A DNA stretch of 53,931 bases from Rhodospirillales bacterium (GCA_003354135.1 PIVK01000019.1:1-53931); one strand, 5' to 3'. Shown: positions 42,064 to 53,170, counted from the first letter of the stretch. Made by a program: numbers and translations. The notes: a model not told the origin generated them from the letters alone.

Positions 42064-42525
42064 GTGTCCAATATATCCCGCGTGCTGATCGTCGAAGCCC
42101 GCTTCTACGCCGACATCGCCGACAGCCTGGTCGAAGGCGCTGTCGCCGAGTTGGAGAGGGTGGGGATCGAGTATGACCGCATCTCGGTCCCGGGCGTCTT
42201 CGAGATTCCGACCGCCGTTCATTTCGCCATCCGCGCCATGGAACTTCACTCCGGAACCCATTACACGGGCTTTATCACGCTGGGCTGCGTAATCCGCGGC
42301 GAGACGTCGCACTATGACTACATTTGCGAGGAATCGGCCCGGGCCCTGATGGATCTCTCGGTGCAGAGCAGCATCGCCTTGGGCTACGGCATCCTCACGG
42401 TCGAGAACATGGAGCAAGCCAAGGTCCGCGCATCCATCGACAAAAAGAACAAGGGCGGCGACGCAGCCAACGCCTGCCTGTGCATGATGGATCTCAAGAA
42501 AACTTTCCGTCTCGCGCCCCAATGA
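42064..42525 (+). CDS. ribH: 6,7-dimethyl-8-ribityllumazine synthase
   Basis: A 153-residue enzyme that condenses dihydroxybutanone phosphate with the RibD product to lumazine. GCVIRGETSHYDYICEESARAL holds the catalytic histidine, and FEIPTAVHFAI and GILTVENMEQAK are family motifs. The start GTG 42064 is preceded by GGGAGGGAAC. Its stop overlaps the nusB start (ATGA), the conserved ribH-nusB coupling. Confidence 0.95.
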   Translation: MSNISRVLIVEARFYADIADSLVEGAVAELERVGIEYDRISVPGVFEIPTAVHFAIRAMELHSGTHYTGFITLGCVIRGETSHYDYICEESARALMDLSVQSSIALGYGILTVENMEQAKVRASIDKKNKGGDAANACLCMMDLKKTFRLAPQ

Positions 42526-43061
42526 CCTCCAAGAAAAGCCGCCCCCACCGCCATGAAAGACGCGCAACCCAAGCAGCCCGGCGCCGCGCAGCGGCCCGGT
42601 TGGCGGCGGTGCAGGCCCTCTACGAGATGGACCTCGCCGACGCACCGCCGGACCCGGTGTTGCGCAATTTCATCCAGGACCGCTGGCAGGCGGGGGTGGA
42701 GGAAGAGGGGAGGGAGTACGTCGAGCCCGACGAGGAACTGTTTACCCGCTTGGTTCGGGGCGCCACCGAACGACGTGACGAATTGGACGGCATCATCAAT
42801 CCGGCGCTCCGGGACGGCCTCGACGTAGCGGGGCTACAGGCCGTTATGCGGGCTCTGCTGAGACTGGCGACTTTCGAGCTCCTGGCCGTGACCGACGTCC
42901 CGGCCCGCGTGGTGATCACCGAATACATTGAGGTAGCCAAAGCCTTTTTCACCGGCCCCGAACCCGACCTGGTGAATGCCGCGCTCGACCGCATGGTCAA
43001 GGTACTCCGGGCGGAAGAGATGGAGGGCGTTAATGGCGAAAAACCAGGGGACCCCGGGTGA
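42522..43061 (+). CDS. nusB: Transcription antitermination factor NusB
   Basis: A 179-residue all-helical RNA-binding protein that acts with NusE (S10) at boxA sites in rRNA operons. Signatures: ARLAAVQALYEMDLAD, RALLRLATFELLAVTDVPARVVITEYIEVAKAFF is the conserved core, and LVNAALDRMVKVLR ends the domain. The N-terminus is unusually arginine-rich (SKKSRPHRHERRATQAARRR), about 20 residues longer than typical. It overlaps thiL by 29 bases. Confidence 0.93.
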   Translation: MTSKKSRPHRHERRATQAARRRAAARLAAVQALYEMDLADAPPDPVLRNFIQDRWQAGVEEEGREYVEPDEELFTRLVRGATERRDELDGIINPALRDGLDVAGLQAVMRALLRLATFELLAVTDVPARVVITEYIEVAKAFFTGPEPDLVNAALDRMVKVLRAEEMEGVNGEKPGDPG

Positions 43062-44049
43062 GTTCGACCTGATCGCACGTTACTTCGCCCCGCTGGCCGA
43101 GGCTGAGGACGGTGCCTTTGGCTTGACCGACGATACTGCGGTCCTCAAAGGCCCGTCGGCGCAAAACGATCTCGTCGTCACCACGGACACCATGGTCGAA
43201 GGCGTTCATTTCCCGGCGGAAACCCGCCCCGAGGATGTGGCGGCCAAGCTGCTGGCGGTCAATCTCTCGGATATCGCATCCATGGGGGCAGTTCCCCGCC
43301 ATTATACGCTGGCCGCAGCCCTGCCCGATCCGGTGGACGAGGACTGGATCGCCCGGTTCGCCAAATCGCTCGCCAAGGAACAACAGCGCTTCGACGTGGT
43401 CCTGGCGGGGGGCGACACGGTGTCGACGCCCGGGCCGCTTACCCTCACCCTGACCACGCTGGGCACGGTCGAGACGGGACGGGCGCTCCGGCGGGCGGGC
43501 GCCCAGGCGGGGGACGCCATCTGGCTGTCGGGAACCCTCGGCGACGCCGCGTTCGGACTGCTGGCTCGGCGGAATTCCCTGGGGAACGTCACGCCTGAGG
43601 ACCGCAACGCCCTGGTCGCGCGATTGGACCGGCCCACGCCGCGTCTCAACCTGGGCCGACGCCTGAGATCCACCGGCCTCGCCCATGCGGCGATCGACGT
43701 CTCCGACGGAGTGGTCGCCGATCTGGGACATCTCTGCGAGGCTTCCGGAACCGGAGCCGTCATCGACGCGGGAAACCTGCCGCTATCCGATGCGGCGACC
43801 CGAATCCTTGAAGATCAGCCGGGGCTTTTGGACACCGTACTCGCCGGCGGCGACGACTACGAACTGCTGTTCGCCACCGCACCGGATGCAGATTCCGCCA
43901 TTCGCGCTCTGTCGGAAGACCTCGCCCTTCCCCTGACACGGATCGGGCGGATGCATGATGACCAAGCGGATGGAACGCCCCGGGTCCGGGTATTGAAGGA
44001 CGACGGGACGGACGTGACCCCCGCCGGTGGGGGATGGCGTCATTTCTAG
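43033..44049 (+). CDS. thiL: Thiamine-monophosphate kinase
   Basis: A 338-residue enzyme phosphorylating thiamine phosphate to the diphosphate cofactor. Motifs: GEFDLIARYFAPLAE, TTDTMVEGVHFP, KLLAVNLSDIASMGAVPRHY, VLAGGDTVSTPG, AIDVSDGVVADLGHLCEASG and GGDDYELLFA. These include all metal- and ATP-binding aspartates. GGAGGG lies six bases before the ATG. The nusB-thiL overlap is a known arrangement. The end of the run of cofactor genes. Confidence 0.95.
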   Translation: MAKNQGTPGEFDLIARYFAPLAEAEDGAFGLTDDTAVLKGPSAQNDLVVTTDTMVEGVHFPAETRPEDVAAKLLAVNLSDIASMGAVPRHYTLAAALPDPVDEDWIARFAKSLAKEQQRFDVVLAGGDTVSTPGPLTLTLTTLGTVETGRALRRAGAQAGDAIWLSGTLGDAAFGLLARRNSLGNVTPEDRNALVARLDRPTPRLNLGRRLRSTGLAHAAIDVSDGVVADLGHLCEASGTGAVIDAGNLPLSDAATRILEDQPGLLDTVLAGGDDYELLFATAPDADSAIRALSEDLALPLTRIGRMHDDQADGTPRVRVLKDDGTDVTPAGGGWRHF

Positions 44050-44114
44050 CTTTTCACGAGCAACCGCAATGGCAATAATGCCGACGGACGGGTGAGCAGG
44101 ATCAATCGCGAGCC

Positions 44115-44573
44115 ATGAAGAAACTCATCATTGCCTTCGGCCTTATGGCGATGATCTCGGGGACCACAGTGAGCGTGCTCAAGTGGCTGGGGATCGGGCC
44201 CTTCGAAAAATTCTCCTCCTTGGGCGGCGGGGGGTCCGAAGGAGAGAAAGAGCCCCCGAGCTTCATCGAACTCGATCCCATGGCTGTCCCCATTTTCCAG
44301 GGCGAAAAGGTGGTTGCCACGGTTCACATCCAGGTCAAGCTGGAAACCGTTGGCAAGAACAATTTCGCTAGAATCGGCCGCGCCAAGGCCCGGATTCGGG
44401 ACGCCTTCCTCAGCGAAATGCACGTCTTTATCCCCCGTATGCTGAGAATGACGGAACGGATCGACATCTTCATCCTGAAAAAACGGCTGCAAATGGTTGC
44501 CGACCGGGTGATGGCGGACAGAACCATCCGCAATGTACTCATTCAGTCCGTCACGAATATACCGGCCGGCTGA
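44115..44573 (+). CDS. FliL-like flagellar basal body-associated protein
   Basis: 152 residues. A short N-terminal membrane helix (LIIAFGLMAMISGTTVSVLKWL), a Gly/Ser/Glu linker and a periplasmic domain with the pattern FIELDPMAVPIFQGEKVVATVHIQVKLE fit the FliL family, which surrounds MotAB stators and supports torque. The C-terminus (KKRLQMVADRVM, then IRNVLIQSVTNIPAG) also fits. The match is structural in style, not strong, so a paralogue of uncertain role is possible. It is 65 bases from thiL and probably partly co-transcribed. Confidence 0.65.
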   Translation: MKKLIIAFGLMAMISGTTVSVLKWLGIGPFEKFSSLGGGGSEGEKEPPSFIELDPMAVPIFQGEKVVATVHIQVKLETVGKNNFARIGRAKARIRDAFLSEMHVFIPRMLRMTERIDIFILKKRLQMVADRVMADRTIRNVLIQSVTNIPAG

Positions 44574-44634
44574 ATCTTGGCCAGTTACCCGCCATATATA
44601 AGAGGTGGCTGTAGGGTGACCGAGTTTGCCTGCC

Positions 44635-44658
44635 GAAGTTCCGGCCCATCGGAACTTC
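44635..44658. promoter_or_regulatory. Inverted repeat GAAGTTCCG-n6-CGGAACTTC
   Basis: Perfect 9-base arms around a six-base centre, about 190 bases before hppA. No T-run follows, so a regulator dyad or a weak 3' hairpin of the fliL-like transcript are the options. Confidence 0.4.
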
Positions 44659-44679
44659 CCCGTATCGCAGGGCATCCCG

Positions 44680-44712
44680 GCAAACATGTGCTTTTGTGCA
44701 CTGCAAACATGT
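44680..44712 (+). promoter_or_regulatory. Direct repeat GCAAACATGT upstream of hppA
   Basis: GCAAACATGT occurs at 44680-44689 and 44703-44712, 23 bases apart, each containing the palindrome ACATGT. It lies about 140 bases before the hppA start, in a 276-base gap with no gene, and could be a two-site operator. Confidence 0.35.
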
Positions 44713-44849
44713 CGTTGCATTTTCCTAGTGTTTCTGGCACTTTCCCCTCGAATTTCCGGTAGAGGGACGGGATATCCCGTTTTTCTACATTTTTTTTAGG
44801 GGGGGCATCCACTCGCCCCGGTCATTACCAATCGAAAGAAGGTTTCGAG

Positions 44850-46943
<2,094 letters not shown>

Positions 46944-46966
46944 TCAGACCTTCAGGCATACATACG

Positions 46967-46998
46967 AAAAGCCCCGGAGGATCCCCTCCGGGGCTTTT
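46967..46998 (+). terminator. Rho-independent terminator after hppA
   Basis: AAAAGCCCCGGAGG and CCTCCGGGGCTTTT pair perfectly (14 bp) with a four-base loop and end in TTTT, 24 bases past the hppA stop. The A-rich left side allows function on the minus strand for bamE as well. Confidence 0.9.
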
Positions 46999-47056
46999 CC
47001 TTTTGCGAACCTTGGCCCTTTGCGATCCCTGAGCACGTCGAAAAAAAGGGCGGAGC

Positions 47057-47509
47057 CTATTTTCCGTCCTTGTTGAAGCGCCCCAAGTTGCCAAACAGCT
47101 GTTCCATGACGGTTATCTTGTTGCCGGCGGTGGGCGTCTCGCGGCCTACCGGCTCCACGACGAAACCTTCCTCAAGGCCGATTTGGCGCATGTCCGACAG
47201 GATACCCTCCTTGTCGAAGCGCACCATCAGGACCTTGCGCTCCTTGATCTCCGGGGCAAAGAAGGCCACGGTCTCCGTCCGCTCGGAAATGTAATACCAG
47301 GTCTCGCTGTCGAAGGAGGCAATGCTGGATGGGGAGCCCAGCATCTCCAGCACTTCCTTACGCGAATACTCGCCGGGTCTGAGCTCCGCCAAGCGCTCGG
47401 TGTCGGGGATGTTGCCCCGCGTCTCGATCCGCGCCAAACAGGCCGCAAGGCCCAATCCCAAGACACTAACTGCCAGCAGCGTCACTATCTTCCGCAGTCG
47501 AACCATCAT
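47057..47509 (-). CDS. bamE: Outer membrane assembly lipoprotein BamE (SmpA/OmlA family)
   Basis: About 150 residues. A lipoprotein signal peptide (RKIVTLLAVSVLGLGLAAC) ends with the lipobox cysteine; the lipoprotein is expected at the inner face of the outer membrane as part of the BAM complex. The SmpA fold is shown by LRPGEYSRKEVLEMLGSPSSIASFDSETWYYI and KVLMVRFDKEG. A double ATG at 47509/47506 is chosen because it gives a normal-length signal peptide; ribosome binding site is weak. It is divergent from the bc1-chaperone gene, the standard alphaproteobacterial arrangement. Confidence 0.9.
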   Translation of the reverse strand: MMVRLRKIVTLLAVSVLGLGLAACLARIETRGNIPDTERLAELRPGEYSRKEVLEMLGSPSSIASFDSETWYYISERTETVAFFAPEIKERKVLMVRFDKEGILSDMRQIGLEEGFVVEPVGRETPTAGNKITVMEQLFGNLGRFNKDGK

Positions 47510-47596
47510 CCGGACATCCATATCGAAAACAAGAAGAAGAAGGCACCATCCGTTGAGGACAGGGGCCCCTCGGGTATGATAATAGAGGATAGCGGC

Positions 47597-48193
47597 ATGG
47601 CCTTCCACATCAATCCGGCTCCATCAACATCGGCAGCAACCATGATCCTCCACCTGTTCCGCAAGGACCCGCACCTGGATACGGCCTCCCGGCTCTACCA
47701 CTCCCTGGTCACCCAGGCCCGCTGTCCCGCCTTTTACGAAGCGGGGGGCGTCCCCGACACCGTGGACGGCCGGTTCGACATGATCACCCTGCATGCCTTT
47801 CTGGTCCTGCGCCGCCTCAAGGGGGAGTCCGGCCCTGCGGACGCCCTGGCTCAGTCCCTATTCGACCATATGTTCTCAGACATGGATCAGGCACTTCGCG
47901 AAATGGGGGTCGGGGATCTTATGGTCGGCAAGCGGGTGAAGGAAATGGCGCGCGCCTTTTACGGTCGCGTGGAGGCCTATGACAAGGGCCTCCATGCGGA
48001 TGAAGATGAGGCTCTGGCCGCCGCCCTGACGCGCAATCTCTACCGCAAGGCATCCCCGACCGAGGCCCAGATGGCGCTCCTGACCAGCTACATTCGGTCC
48101 GAGGCCGCCTTTCTGGATAAGCAGGCATTGGACGATCTGCTGTCCGGCACCGTATCCTTCGGCACATTTCCTCCCGGCTCAGGAGATACTTAG
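47597..48193 (+). CDS. Ubiquinol-cytochrome c chaperone family protein
   Basis: A 198-residue protein of the CBP3 family, which assists assembly of the cytochrome bc1 complex. Motifs: LYHSLVTQARCPAFYEAGGVPDTVDGRFDMITLHAFLVLRRL is the family core (split over residues 32-74), then LFDHMFSDMDQALREMGVGDLMVGKRVKEMARAFYGR. ATG 47597 is used because GAGG lies eight bases upstream; ATG 47642 is an alternative closer to the conserved start. DUF177 follows after three bases and they are expected to be co-transcribed. Confidence 0.88.
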   Translation: MAFHINPAPSTSAATMILHLFRKDPHLDTASRLYHSLVTQARCPAFYEAGGVPDTVDGRFDMITLHAFLVLRRLKGESGPADALAQSLFDHMFSDMDQALREMGVGDLMVGKRVKEMARAFYGRVEAYDKGLHADEDEALAAALTRNLYRKASPTEAQMALLTSYIRSEAAFLDKQALDDLLSGTVSFGTFPPGSGDT

Positions 48194-48196
48194 GCC

Positions 48197-48739
48197 ATGA
48201 CGACGCTGGAATTCTCCCGCCCGGTCCGGGTCCGGGACCTTAAGAACGACGAAATGGTCCTCGAAATCTCCGCCAAGGCAGAAGAATGCGAGGCCCTGGC
48301 CCGGAGGTTCGGGATCATCGCCCTGGAGAAGCTGGACGCCACGGTATGTCTCCGGCCGGAATCCCGTGTTGTCGTCTCGCTCAGGGCCCAACTGACCGCC
48401 GACGCAGTACAGGCCTGTGTCGTCACCCTGGCGCCCGTCCCAAGCCGCATTGAGACCGCCTTCACACGCCTTTACTCCTCCTTACCGGAGCGGGACAAGG
48501 AAGCCCTGGAGGAAGAGCTACTGGGGGCCGAGGACCCTCCGGACGCCATCGAGGACGGCATCATCGACGTTGGCGAAGCGGTGGCGGAACAGCTGGCGCT
48601 GGAATTGGACCCCTTCCCGCGGGCGTCCGGGATCACGTTTGACGGTTTTACGACCGAGAGCAAGGCCGAGCGTGCGGAGACCGACAGGGCTCTCAATCCG
48701 TTCGCCACCCTGGACCGGCTGAAGAAAGATCTCGAATAG
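48197..48739 (+). CDS. DUF177 (YceD) family protein
   Basis: 180 residues. The family typically precedes rpmF, as here, and in bacteria is linked to 23S rRNA accumulation and ribosome assembly; in plants a related protein acts in chloroplast rRNA processing. Features: EFSRPVRVRDLKNDEMVLEISA at the N-terminus, VSLRAQLTADAVQACVVTLAPVPSRIE (one of the usual Cys positions), DGIIDVGEAVAEQLALELDPFPR and the closing NPFATLDRLKKDLE. Exact activity unknown. Spaced 95 bases before rpmF. Confidence 0.88.
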   Translation: MTTLEFSRPVRVRDLKNDEMVLEISAKAEECEALARRFGIIALEKLDATVCLRPESRVVVSLRAQLTADAVQACVVTLAPVPSRIETAFTRLYSSLPERDKEALEEELLGAEDPPDAIEDGIIDVGEAVAEQLALELDPFPRASGITFDGFTTESKAERAETDRALNPFATLDRLKKDLE

Positions 48740-48834
48740 CGGAGAATCCCTCATAACGCCTTGCCCTGGGGGAGATTATTGTTTAAGAAGCACCCCTTCC
48801 GACCGGACGGAAATCTAAAACGAAAGTAGAGACC

Positions 48835-49020
48835 ATGGCTGTTCCAAAAAAGAAGACATCGAAGTCGAAACGGAACATGCGCCGCGCGCATGATTCCCTG
48901 CCGCCTTCGTCCTACCAAGAATGCCCCAGCTGCGGCGAGTTGAAGCGGCCTCACCACGTGTGCCCCGCTTGCGGCCAGTATAACGACCGCGAAGTGATGG
49001 AGGCGGGCGAAGCCGCCTAG
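48835..49020 (+). CDS. rpmF: 50S ribosomal protein L32
   Basis: 61 residues. [20 protein letters not shown] is the conserved L32 start; the zinc ribbon [18 protein letters not shown] (two CxxC pairs) is complete, so this is the zinc-containing form. The neighbouring plsX begins 36 bases on; the rpmF-plsX-fabH order is widely conserved. Confidence 0.96.
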   Translation: MAVPKKKTSKSKRNMRRAHDSLPPSSYQECPSCGELKRPHHVCPACGQYNDREVMEAGEAA

Positions 49021-49056
49021 TGCTGCCTCCACAGCACCAGGGCTGTCCGACGGCCT

Positions 49057-50112
49057 TTGCCAGAACCCATCACCATCTCCCTTGACGCCATGGGCGGCGA
49101 CAAGGCGCCGAATATGGTCATCGAAGGGGTCGAAATCGCGATCAAGACCCTGACCGATGTGCGCTTCCTGCTCTACGGCGATGAAGCCAAGATGATTCCG
49201 CTTCTGGACCGCTTCAAAGCGGCACGCGCCGTGTCCGAGGTGCGCCATACGGACGATGTGGTGACCAACGAAGAAAAGCCCGGCCAAGCGCTACGCAGCG
49301 GCCGTAACTCCAGCATGCGTCTCGCCATAAATGCGGTGGGCGACGGCGAGGCGGCGGGCGTGGTCTCGGCGGGCAATACCGGCGCGCTGATGGCCATGGC
49401 AAAGTTCGTACTCAAGACACTGCCTGGGATCGCACGGCCGGCCATCGCCACTTACCTGCCGACCCAGACCGGCGATACCGTGATGCTGGACCTTGGCGCC
49501 AACGTGAATTGCAACGCCGACAACCTGATACAGTTCGCCGTCATGGGCGAGGTGTTCGCCCGCAACGTGCTGGGCATCCAGCATCCCTCGGTCGGTATCC
49601 TCAACGTCGGCGCAGAGGGATTGAAAGGCAACGAGGCAGTCAAGCAGGCGGCGCAGATCCTGCAGAACAGCAACCTTCCCATCCAGTTTTACGGCTTCGT
49701 CGAGGGGGACGACATCGGCGCCGGAACGGTGGACGTCATCGTAACGGATGGATTCACGGGCAACATCGCGCTCAAGACCGCCGAGGGCACGGCGAAGGTA
49801 TTCGGAACCTTCCTTAAGGAGGCGTTGACCAGCACTCTGATCTCTAAGCTGGGAGCCATCTTGGCGCGCCCGGCGCTCGAAAGATTCAAGATGCGGGTCG
49901 ATCCCAGGCGTTACAACGGGGCCACGTTCCTTGGACTCAACGGCATTTGCGTCAAAAGCCACGGCGGGACCGACGCGCTCGGTTTTGCCAACGCCATAGA
50001 CGTCGCCGTCGAAATGGTGCGTGACGGCCTCATCGACTCCATCAAGACCGACCTGAAATATCTCAGCGAGGACTCGTCCACGATCGAAGACGCCCAGACG
50101 GCGGTTAACTGA
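49057..50112 (+). CDS. plsX: Phosphate acyltransferase PlsX
   Basis: A 351-residue peripheral membrane enzyme making acyl-phosphate from acyl-ACP, the first step of glycerophospholipid synthesis by the PlsX-PlsY route. Motifs: [56 protein letters not shown] and [22 protein letters not shown] 49057 is the only in-frame start that retains the N-terminal strand; ribosome binding is weak, perhaps coupled to rpmF. Its stop overlaps the fabH ATG by one base. Confidence 0.94.
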   Translation: MPEPITISLDAMGGDKAPNMVIEGVEIAIKTLTDVRFLLYGDEAKMIPLLDRFKAARAVSEVRHTDDVVTNEEKPGQALRSGRNSSMRLAINAVGDGEAAGVVSAGNTGALMAMAKFVLKTLPGIARPAIATYLPTQTGDTVMLDLGANVNCNADNLIQFAVMGEVFARNVLGIQHPSVGILNVGAEGLKGNEAVKQAAQILQNSNLPIQFYGFVEGDDIGAGTVDVIVTDGFTGNIALKTAEGTAKVFGTFLKEALTSTLISKLGAILARPALERFKMRVDPRRYNGATFLGLNGICVKSHGGTDALGFANAIDVAVEMVRDGLIDSIKTDLKYLSEDSSTIEDAQTAVN

Positions 50113-51074
50113 TGGCCGTCCGCGCGCGCGTTGCCGGCTGCGGTTCTTATCTCCCGGAACGCATCGTCACCAACGACGAGCTGGCGGCGCAGGTCGAAAG
50201 CTCCGACAAATGGATTTCGGATCGGACCGGCATCAAACAGCGCCATATCGCCGCCGATGGCGAACTGACCTCAGACTTGGCCTATGCGGCGGCCCTCAAG
50301 GCCCTGGATATGGCCGGCCGCGAGGGCAGGGATATCGACCTCATCGTGCTCGGCACCACCACGCCTGACCGCACCTTCCCGGCAACCGCGGTCAAGGTGC
50401 AGGCCATGCTGGGGATGGAAGGCGGCATGGCCTTCGACGTGCAGGCCGTTTGCTCGGGTTTCATTTATGCCCTCTCGGTCGCCGACAATTTCATCCGCGC
50501 CGGCCAGGCGAAGCGGGCGCTCGTCATCGGGGCCGAAACCATGTCGCGGCTGCTCGACTGGGAGGATCGGGCCACCTGCGTGCTGTTCGGGGACGGCGCC
50601 GGGGCCATGGTCCTCGAAGCAACCGAAGACGGCCGGGCAGGCGTCCTTTCCACCCATCTCCATTCCGATGGACGCCAGGAGAAACTGCTTTACGTGGACG
50701 GCGGCCCTTCCATGGGCCGTGCGGTGGGACACCTGCGCATGTCGGGCAAGGAGGTCTTCAAACACGCGGTGGTCAACCTGGCCGCCGTGGTGAGCGAGGC
50801 GCTGGAGGCCAACGGCTTCACCATAGAAGACCTGGACTGGCTCGTCCCCCATCAGGCGAACCTGCGAATCCTCAACGGAACGGTAAAAAAACTGGGGCTG
50901 AACCTGGATCAGGTCGTGGTGACGGTGGACCGCCACGCCAATACGTCGGCCGCTTCGATCCCGCTGGCGCTCGACGAGGCGGTTCGTGACGGCCGTATCC
51001 AGGCCGGCCAGCTGGTCCTGATGGAGGCCATGGGCGGCGGATTCACCTGGGGGGCCGGGCTGGTCCGCTGGTAA
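50112..51074 (+). CDS. fabH: Beta-ketoacyl-ACP synthase III
   Basis: A 320-residue condensing enzyme that starts fatty acid synthesis from acetyl-CoA and malonyl-ACP. The catalytic triad is present: Cys in [14 protein letters not shown] (residue ~114), His in [12 protein letters not shown] and Asn in [22 protein letters not shown] and [11 protein letters not shown] are typical N-terminal motifs. Coupled to plsX. A 197-base gap separates it from ihfA. Confidence 0.96.
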   Translation: MAVRARVAGCGSYLPERIVTNDELAAQVESSDKWISDRTGIKQRHIAADGELTSDLAYAAALKALDMAGREGRDIDLIVLGTTTPDRTFPATAVKVQAMLGMEGGMAFDVQAVCSGFIYALSVADNFIRAGQAKRALVIGAETMSRLLDWEDRATCVLFGDGAGAMVLEATEDGRAGVLSTHLHSDGRQEKLLYVDGGPSMGRAVGHLRMSGKEVFKHAVVNLAAVVSEALEANGFTIEDLDWLVPHQANLRILNGTVKKLGLNLDQVVVTVDRHANTSAASIPLALDEAVRDGRIQAGQLVLMEAMGGGFTWGAGLVRW

Positions 51075-51140
51075 CATCAGGCTGTTCGTAATTATTTCTT
51101 CGTAATTGATGGTTTTGTCCTGGTATCCATCCCTTTGATA

Positions 51141-51169
51141 TTGACGGGTTTATCCTAGACGGATAGGCT
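51141..51169 (+). promoter_or_regulatory. Sigma-70-like promoter for ihfA
   Basis: TTGACG (51141-51146) and TAGGCT (51164-51169) are 17 bases apart and about 100 bases before the ihfA start. The spacer holds a short dyad CCTA-gacgga-TAGG that overlaps the -10 box, possibly an operator. Confidence 0.45.
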
Positions 51170-51271
51170 TTCCTGGAGCACGATTGGAATAATCCAACTC
51201 ACTTCGTGACGCGGCTTACTCCGTAAATCGTCCTCTCGCTCTGGACGCACAGGATTACGAGGTATTGGACT

Positions 51272-51577
51272 ATGGTTGGAAAAACCATTACCCGGGCGCA
51301 GCTCACCGAAGCGGTATACCAGGAAGTCGGCCTCTCGCGAAACGAATCGGCGGACCTTCTGGAATCGGTTCTGAATGAGATTTCGACGGCGCTCTCCAAG
51401 GGCGAGGCCGTAAAGGTCTCGTCATTCGGCAGCTTCTCCGTGCGCCAGAAGGGACAGCGCATCGGCCGCAATCCCAAGACCGGCGATGAGGTGCCGATCC
51501 TGCCCCGCAAGGTCCTCGTCTTCCGCCCCTCCCAGGTGCTCAAGAGCCGCATCAACGGGAAGCGCAAGCCCACCTGA
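51272..51577 (+). CDS. ihfA: Integration host factor alpha subunit
   Basis: 101 residues. A DNA-bending protein that pairs with IhfB; motifs [56 protein letters not shown] (split by the beta-arm with the conserved Pro) and [12 protein letters not shown] match IhfA rather than HU. It influences replication, recombination and promoter architecture. GAGG stands 11 bases before the ATG. merR follows 47 bases on; ihfA-merR is conserved widely in proteobacteria. Confidence 0.95.
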   Translation: MVGKTITRAQLTEAVYQEVGLSRNESADLLESVLNEISTALSKGEAVKVSSFGSFSVRQKGQRIGRNPKTGDEVPILPRKVLVFRPSQVLKSRINGKRKPT

Positions 51578-51624
51578 GCCGAGCGTCTAGGGGGGCACGG
51601 GTCATAGGGGAGGGGGCACGGGTC

Positions 51625-52008
51625 ATGCCGGGCAAGTCACCCAATGCATTTAGGACTATCAGCGAAGTGTCGAGTGAACTCGACCTGCCTCAGCACGTGC
51701 TCCGGTTCTGGGAGACCCGTTTCCCCCAGGTCAAGCCGATAAAGCGGGGCGGCGGACGCCGGTATTATCGGCCCGAGGACGTGGATCTGCTGCACCGCAT
51801 CCGCTCGTTGCTCTACGACGACGGCTATACCATCAAGGGCGTGCAGAAACTGCTGCGCCAGGGAGATGCCGGGAGGGGGACGGCCCCGGCCCTGGCGGCT
51901 GAAACCCGGGACGAGGCGGCCCTCGACGGGGACAAACGCGCGCAGCTCGCGGCGATCCAAAGCGAGCTTGAGGACATGCGCGCCATTCTGGCCAAGGCGG
52001 CCTCCTGA
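51625..52008 (+). CDS. MerR-family transcription regulator
   Basis: A 127-residue protein with a MerR helix-turn-helix in residues ~8-75: [31 protein letters not shown], then [36 protein letters not shown]. The C-terminal part is short and helical ([19 protein letters not shown]), without metal-binding cysteines, so the inducer is not obvious. This is the regulator regularly found after ihfA in proteobacteria, whose targets are poorly known. ATG 51625 follows GGGGGAGGGGGCACGGGTC. tRNA-Pro lies 62 bases downstream. Confidence 0.9.
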   Translation: MPGKSPNAFRTISEVSSELDLPQHVLRFWETRFPQVKPIKRGGGRRYYRPEDVDLLHRIRSLLYDDGYTIKGVQKLLRQGDAGRGTAPALAAETRDEAALDGDKRAQLAAIQSELEDMRAILAKAAS

Positions 52009-52070
52009 AGCTATTGCGCAATCCCGGAGGCGCCCCTATAGTGCGGCCTCCCCGGCCGGGGCCTCATATT

Positions 52071-52147
<77 letters not shown>

Positions 52148-52155
52148 ATAAAAAC

Positions 52156-52189
52156 AAAGCCTTAGCCGGAAACGGCTAGGGCTTTTTTT
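52156..52189 (+). terminator. Terminator after tRNA-Pro
   Basis: AAAGCCTTAGCCG pairs with CGGCTAGGGCTTT (one G-T pair) around a GAAA tetraloop and ends in seven T residues, nine bases after the tRNA. A classical intrinsic terminator. Confidence 0.93.
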
Positions 52190-52428
52190 GTGAATAATGC
52201 GAAAGATATAACACTCAAAGCATTTGGCTTTGCAGCAAGTTGAAAACCGGGTGGTCCTTGACCGGCTGTTGAAGGTTCCTTCATCCGCTCGTGACGATCA
52301 CCTCGGCCTTGGGGATCTGTCGCCGTCGCAGATCGAAATCGTGACAGAGTGTGACAAAGGTCTGATCCGCCACACTTCCTTACAATTTTGTTCGGCGTGG
52401 GTTGGCGGCGGTCCGTATACTGGTATCC

Positions 52429-52590
52429 ATGATGGACTCCCCGCACATCCTGGCCGTGGACGACCATCATGAGAGACGTGCCCCGGTGGCCCGCCACCTC
52501 AAGAAAGAGGGCTTCCGGGTCGGCACGGCGGCCGGACGGCCGGGCCATGTGGAAGGCCCCGGCCGATGCGCGGATCGAGTTGATCGTTCA
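52429..52590 (+). pseudogene. Frameshifted response-regulator receiver remnant
   Basis: From ATG 52429 or 52432 the frame gives MDSPHILAVDDHHERRAPVA then RHLKKEGFRVGTAA, the start of an OmpR-type receiver domain with its acidic pair (VDDH). Near 52530 homology passes to the next frame, which continues DGRAMWKAPADARIELIV, the expected following helix and strand. After about 52590 the phosphorylated Asp and the rest of the domain are absent and a short repeat array begins. The gap 52190-52428 before it shows no other gene. It is probably a decayed two-component regulator. Confidence 0.7.
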
Positions 52591-52598
52591 CGCCCATG

Positions 52599-52666
52599 GA
52601 GGGGACGTATCCCTCTCCAATATGAAAAACGGGAGGGGACGTATCCCTCTCCAATATGAAAAACGG
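52599..52666. repeat. 34-bp tandem repeat, two exact units, with internal palindrome
   Basis: Bases 52599-52632 and 52633-52666 are identical. Each contains GAGGGGACGTATCCCTC, a hairpin-forming dyad with 5-base arms, followed by an A-rich part. Such GGGGACGTATCCC units resemble REP-type sequences associated with RAYT transposases in other bacteria (from memory). The array starts where the response-regulator remnant ends and runs up to six bases before the cytochrome c start. Confidence 0.85.
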
Positions 52667-52672
52667 TGAACC

Positions 52673-53143
52673 ATGACGTCATGGGGGCTCCGCATTCTCG
52701 TCGTAGCTGCCGTCCTAGGCGGTGTTCTGATGTTCGTCATCGGCGGGAACGATGGACCCGTGATTATCGATGCCGACAACAGGCTCTATATCGAGGCGGG
52801 ACGACCGCTCTATGCCGAGCACTGCGCGGAATGCCATGGGAAGAACCTGGAGGGGCGGCCCAACTGGCGCAGCCGGCTTCCCAAGGGCGGCCTTCCCGCG
52901 CCCCCTCATGACGGCAGTGGACACACTTGGCACCACGCGGACCAACTGTTGTTCGATTATACGAAAAAGGGGGGCGCAGCGCTGGCACCAGACGGCTTCA
53001 AGAGCAATATGCCGGGTTTCGGGGAAACCCTCAGCGACGAAGGGATCGTCGCCGTCCTGGCTTACGTCAAGAGCACCTGGCCTGAGAAGCAACGCAAACA
53101 CCAAGCCCGCATAGATATGCAGCAAAGGCAGGCGACGAAGTAA
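52673..53143 (+). CDS. Small membrane-anchored cytochrome c
   Basis: 156 residues. An N-terminal hydrophobic segment (LRILVVAAVLGGVLMFVIGG) anchors or exports it to the periplasm. One haem site CAECH lies near residues 51-55, and the sixth ligand is probably the Met of KSNMPGFGETLSDEGIVAVLAYVKSTWP. This is a class I c-type cytochrome of the CccA/mono-haem type, likely an electron carrier; partner enzymes are not evident in the window. There is no good ribosome binding site; the two repeat units immediately upstream replace the normal leader, which may affect its expression. Confidence 0.85.
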   Translation: MTSWGLRILVVAAVLGGVLMFVIGGNDGPVIIDADNRLYIEAGRPLYAEHCAECHGKNLEGRPNWRSRLPKGGLPAPPHDGSGHTWHHADQLLFDYTKKGGAALAPDGFKSNMPGFGETLSDEGIVAVLAYVKSTWPEKQRKHQARIDMQQRQATK

Positions 53144-53170
53144 TACATCCCATGGAGCCGGCGGCCTCGT

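Noticed and set aside
40777-42645. 622-codon minus-strand frame across ribE, ribBX and ribH
   Set aside because: Shadow of three certain genes; His/Asp-rich translation without any domain.
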